A stretch of 8,501 nt of DNA from an uncultured bacterium. GTDB taxonomy: Bacteria > Planctomycetota > Phycisphaerae > Phycisphaerales > SM1A02. Below the pieces are notes generated by a model. That model was not told the DNA's origin and did no database searches. It saw nothing but the letters and a program-made list of their open reading frames with translations. The position numbers and the translations under genes are program-made. The stretch lies in the NCBI GenBank assembly GCA_903938205.1, contig CAJACJ010000248.1, forward strand, positions 1-8,501, read 5' to 3'. Below are positions 5,741-8,501 of the stretch, piece after piece. Positions within the stretch are counted from its first letter, which is position 1. Every line of letters starts with the position of its first letter.

Positions 5741-6745
5741 TCACGCTATGACTCCGCGTGGAAGTGTGGATGCAAGTTCACGCAGGTGCGAGTACGCAGG
5801 CGCCAGTCGTTGACGCGAAATTTTTTCCACCATTCCAACAACGGCACGATTGATCGGGCAGGGGAAACCTGCCGCAAGACGAATAAGGTGGCCGTTGTAG
5901 GCGTCAATTTCAGTGCGGCCACTACCCATATCAGGGCTCATGGAGCAATAGGTTCCTCTTAACGATGGACGAAAGAACACGCCCATGAGTTTAGGAAGCA
6001 GTGGCGTACGCAAAATACGCATGACCGTGTCGGGATGAAAGGGACCAATGGTTTGCATTTCTAATCCCGCGTTTTTCAGAATGGAATAATTTTCGCGCAA
6101 CAACGCAAAGAACATTTTTTGCGCCAGCGGATCTATGAGCAATTGAGCGTTGTCCACGCCAGCGCTGGAGGCAAGTGGAGAAATTGCCGCGTTGTACATG
6201 AGTTTTGTGGCTTTAAACGGCAGAATATTTGGCACATTTTCAACGGGAAATAATTTTCCTTGCACTAAAGCGAGCGCCAGCATTTGAATACGCTCCCGTT
6301 GTTGCGTATTCACACTACTTCGCGCGCCAATGTGAAGCGCACCTGCGCGGGTAATGCGTGTGACTGGCCGATCCGCATCACATTCAGAAACAAATGATGC
6401 GATGGCCTCGGCTGGGTGGTCAAGCAACTCAAGTTGCGAGTCAAATCCGTTTTGAATGGGGACCACCTGTTCCATGTTGGCAATGCGCTGTAGAACAGGC
6501 GCGTTGTCAAAAGTTTTTACACACAGCAGAATTGGTTCGTTGGCTGGTGGCACCCATTCATGAAATGAAACAAACTGAGCGCGCGTTTCTATTTGGCCAT
6601 CGACGGACATTCCGTCGCGCTTTCCCGCTTCTATTTTTTTGGCATTCGAATCAACCATGGTCACATTCCAGCCAGCTCGCGCTAGGCAAACGCCGGCGGC
6701 GATTCCAATTCCTCCAGCGCCAAGAATGTGTGCGGTGTGGTTCAT
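5741..6745 (-). CDS. Ketopantoate reductase family protein (PanE/ApbA)
   Basis: A 334-residue member of the 2-dehydropantoate 2-reductase family. Classical members reduce ketopantoate to pantoate with NADPH for pantothenate and CoA synthesis. Residues 4-32 form the dinucleotide fold with GAGGIG (9-14). ILLCVKTFD (72-80) and PIQNG (96-100, N99) match the conserved substrate-side motifs. In the C-terminal helical domain KATKLMYN (178-185) holds the catalytic Lys (K181 by eye) and TEID (278-281) the conserved Glu (E279). The second Asn of the E. coli K-x3-N-x3-N pattern is Ser here (S189). ATG 6745 is chosen because the first beta strand follows at once; an in-frame TTG at 6775 would add ten residues. 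Neither start has a good ribosome site. No panB/panC is nearby, so reduction of another 2-oxo acid is possible. Confidence 0.85.
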   Translation of the reverse strand: MNHTAHILGAGGIGIAAGVCLARAGWNVTMVDSNAKKIEAGKRDGMSVDGQIETRAQFVSFHEWVPPANEPILLCVKTFDNAPVLQRIANMEQVVPIQNGFDSQLELLDHPAEAIASFVSECDADRPVTRITRAGALHIGARSSVNTQQRERIQMLALALVQGKLFPVENVPNILPFKATKLMYNAAISPLASSAGVDNAQLLIDPLAQKMFFALLRENYSILKNAGLEMQTIGPFHPDTVMRILRTPLLPKLMGVFFRPSLRGTYCSMSPDMGSGRTEIDAYNGHLIRLAAGFPCPINRAVVGMVEKISRQRLAPAYSHLRELASTLPRGVIA

Positions 6746-6872
6746 GTTTGAAAGCAGAACAAATTCAAAGTGCAATGTTCATAGTAGGTACATTTTCACT
6801 TGGGTATTCCATAGTTATTGGCGACCAACGTAATACATTTTTATGCGTTCACATTGTCGTGCGTATATCAAA

Positions 6873-6889
6873 ACTTGCTCGTTGCAAGT
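6873..6889 (-). terminator. Weak terminator candidate after thrC
   Basis: On the minus strand, six perfect pairs (ACTTGC with GCAAGT) enclose a five-base loop, and the stem runs straight into a short TTTT. It lies about 40 bases past the thrC stop. The short stem and T-run make it a modest candidate. The rest of the 185-base gap between thrC and the ketopantoate-reductase gene shows no gene and no convincing promoter. Confidence 0.35.
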
Positions 6890-6930
6890 ATTTGTTGCGA
6901 ACCTGCGTCGCATGTAAATTCACTTGAATT

Positions 6931-8241
6931 TCAGGCTTTTGTCGCGGTTTGAAGCACGCGTTCAACAGCGGACAGCGTGGCGTCAATTTCAATGGGGGCG
7001 TTAGCCGCGGCGTGGCCGCGCGCATCATTTGTATTCAACAATTTTTCAGGATCTTTCAGAATGTGGCCGGTCAGCATGGCGACCACACGCTCGTGCGGCG
7101 CGATGATTCCGCGCGCCACCAACTCGCGCACGCCCGCCACGCTTGCGGCGCTTGCGGGTTCGCAGCCAACACCACTTGCGTCAATCACTTGCTTGGCTTG
7201 CATAATTTGCTCGTCGCTCACCGATGTCACCACACCATTGGTGAAACGAATGGCCGACACCGCGCGGTCCCATGAAGCGGGGTCGCCAATTCGGATTGCC
7301 GTTGCGATTGTTTCCGCGCGCACGCTTGTCCGCTTTGCAAAGTTGTCGGCAAAGTCATGCGCGAATGGTGCCGCGCCACTGGCCTGCACCGACAAGAGTC
7401 GTGGAATGCGCGTGATCAAACCAAGTGCCTGCGCTTCGCGCAATGCTTTTCCAAATGCGGATGTGTTTCCAAGATTTCCGGCGGGCAGCGCCACCCAATC
7501 GGGTGATTCCCACGCAAGTTGCTGCAGCAATTCAAACATAATGGTCTTCTGACCTTCAATGCGAAATGGATTGAGCGAGTTGGCCAAGTACACGCCCAAC
7601 TTCTCACTGGACTCTCGCACCAAGCGCAAGCAGTCGTCAAAGTCGCCGCGCACCAAAAGCGTGCGCGCGCCATACGCCACGGTTTGAGCGAGTTTTCCCA
7701 TGGAAATGCGGCCAGCGGGAACCATGACCAGCGCCGGTATTCCAGCTTGCGCTCCATACGCCGCAAGTGATGAACTGGTGTTGCCAGTTGATGCGCATGC
7801 GATCGCTGTGGCGCCACATCGCTTGGCTTGAGTTACCGCGACCGTCATGCCGCGGTCTTTGAAAGAGCCGGATGGATTGAAGCCCTCATGCTTGATCAAT
7901 AAATTTTTTACGCCCGCGAATTTAGAAATAGCGGGGCGCTCTAACAATGGTGTGTTGCCTTCTGGGTGGCTGACAATATCCGCGTCACTGATTGGCAGAA
8001 CAAGTTCGCGAAATCTCCACACGCCAGAACGGCCCGCCGCTGATCCCCGCATTGCGGCAATACTGACTCGGCTATCAAAAAGATTTTTTAAATCATCGCT
8101 GCACAGCGCTGGCATGGCTGGCGTGATGTCCAACAAGCCGCCGCATTTGGAGCACGTTGCAAGCGGAGTGAGGTCGCTGAACTTTTGGGCGCATGATGAA
8201 CATGCAATGGTGATGCCTGTATTGTTCATGTTGTTGCTCAT
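6931..8241 (-). CDS. thrC: Threonine synthase
   Basis: A 436-residue fold-type II PLP enzyme that converts O-phospho-L-homoserine to L-threonine and phosphate, the last step of threonine synthesis. Residues 14-33 form a zinc-ribbon-like pair, C14-x2-C17 and C30-x2-C33, seen in many threonine synthases. HPEGNTPLLE (92-101) is the family entry motif. The PLP lysine is K128 in NPSGSFKDRGM (122-132). ASTGNTSSSLAAYGA (150-164) contacts substrate and cofactor, PAGNLGNTSAFGK (254-266) binds the PLP phosphate, and CEPASAASVAG (360-370) and LTGHILKDP (390-398) close the family pattern. The ATG at 8241 overlaps the stop of the homoserine dehydrogenase gene (ATGA on the minus strand), so the two are translationally coupled in a thr operon. 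A second in-frame ATG lies at 8229. All key residues are intact. Confidence 0.95.
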   Translation of the reverse strand: MSNNMNNTGITIACSSCAQKFSDLTPLATCSKCGGLLDITPAMPALCSDDLKNLFDSRVSIAAMRGSAAGRSGVWRFRELVLPISDADIVSHPEGNTPLLERPAISKFAGVKNLLIKHEGFNPSGSFKDRGMTVAVTQAKRCGATAIACASTGNTSSSLAAYGAQAGIPALVMVPAGRISMGKLAQTVAYGARTLLVRGDFDDCLRLVRESSEKLGVYLANSLNPFRIEGQKTIMFELLQQLAWESPDWVALPAGNLGNTSAFGKALREAQALGLITRIPRLLSVQASGAAPFAHDFADNFAKRTSVRAETIATAIRIGDPASWDRAVSAIRFTNGVVTSVSDEQIMQAKQVIDASGVGCEPASAASVAGVRELVARGIIAPHERVVAMLTGHILKDPEKLLNTNDARGHAAANAPIEIDATLSAVERVLQTATKA

Positions 8242-8501
8242 GAAATGACCACGCGCAGTAAATCATTCAACACACCAGCGGCGGTGACAGCAGGTCCAGC
8301 GCCAGGGCCAGAAATGACCAAGGGGTTATCACGGTAGCGCGTGGTAGTGAACACGAATTGATTATCCGTTCCGCTGAGTGATCCTAGTAGGCTTCCAACC
8401 GGAACTCCAACAAGTCCCACTTTCACGCTGGCGCGCGTGATATTGGCGCAGTAACGAAGCACTTCGCCCTTGCTTGTCACGGCGCGCACTCGCTCGCTCC
8501 A
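8238..8501 (-). CDS. Homoserine dehydrogenase C-terminus (5' truncated by window edge; may be bifunctional aspartokinase/HSD)
   Basis: The last 87 residues of a homoserine dehydrogenase, which reduces aspartate semialdehyde to homoserine. The frame is open to the right edge; the four residues ahead of the GTG (Val) codon at 8489 read W-S-E-R, so that codon is internal. Visible features are GEVLRYCANI, then GSLLGSLSGTDNQFVFTTTRY, and the terminal PLVISGPGAGPAVTAAGVLNDLLR, the conserved end of the catalytic domain. There is no C-terminal ACT domain. Ending right after the LLR helix is typical of bifunctional aspartokinase/homoserine dehydrogenases and of ACT-less homoserine dehydrogenases. It is coupled to thrC by a 4-bp overlap. 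Which of the two architectures applies cannot be told from this fragment. Confidence 0.88.
   Translation of the reverse strand, partial: WSERVRAVTSKGEVLRYCANITRASVKVGLVGVPVGSLLGSLSGTDNQFVFTTTRYRDNPLVISGPGAGPAVTAAGVLNDLLRVVIS

Noticed and set aside
6394..6927. A 177-codon plus-strand open frame covering the 5' part of the ketopantoate-reductase gene and the gap beside it
   Set aside because: It is antisense to a gene with clear family motifs, its product shows no recognisable domain and is rich in Cys, Arg and Trp as antisense frames often are, and no ribosome site precedes it.
6977..7552. A 191-codon plus-strand open frame antisense to thrC
   Set aside because: The thrC reading frame is complete with all catalytic motifs; the antisense product has low complexity and no family resemblance.

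Overview
The window is an ordinary-looking stretch of bacterial chromosome with roughly balanced base composition and close gene packing. Genes are intact except where the window edges cut them. A lipoprotein signal peptide on a SYLF-domain protein and a HpnA-type epimerase suggest a Gram-negative (outer-membrane) host. Nothing visible fixes the phylum. No rRNA, tRNA, CRISPR array, insertion sequence, integrase or att-like repeat was found.

Layout: two gene blocks face each other. The plus-strand block (1-4578) holds the 3' end of a prephenate dehydrogenase gene (tyrA), a SEC-C/TPR/GT41 glycosyltransferase overlapping it by 4 bp, a SYLF-domain lipoprotein, a structured 3' region ending in a strong intrinsic terminator, a tRNA U34 hydroxylase (trhO), and a membrane protein 9 bp further on whose C-terminus resembles a potassium-channel pore with a degenerate filter. 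The blocks converge at 4579-4650. The minus-strand block, read from the right edge leftwards, holds the 3' end of a homoserine dehydrogenase (alone or as part of a bifunctional aspartokinase/homoserine dehydrogenase), threonine synthase (thrC, 4-bp overlap), a ketopantoate-reductase-family protein, and a HpnA-like sugar epimerase.

How the genes work together: the right edge is a threonine module. Homoserine dehydrogenase makes homoserine and thrC makes threonine from phosphohomoserine, but the homoserine kinase between them is not in the window. The left edge is tyrosine biosynthesis, translationally coupled to a protein glycosyltransferase with no obvious metabolic link. The trhO/membrane-protein pair looks like a two-gene transcription unit. 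The SYLF, ketopantoate-reductase and HpnA genes have larger flanking gaps and look like single-gene units.

No clearly new multi-gene system is evident. The best leads are the SEC-C/TPR/GT41 fusion, the pore-like membrane protein behind trhO, the row of hairpins after the SYLF gene (possible small RNA), and a Fur-like inverted repeat upstream of the epimerase gene.
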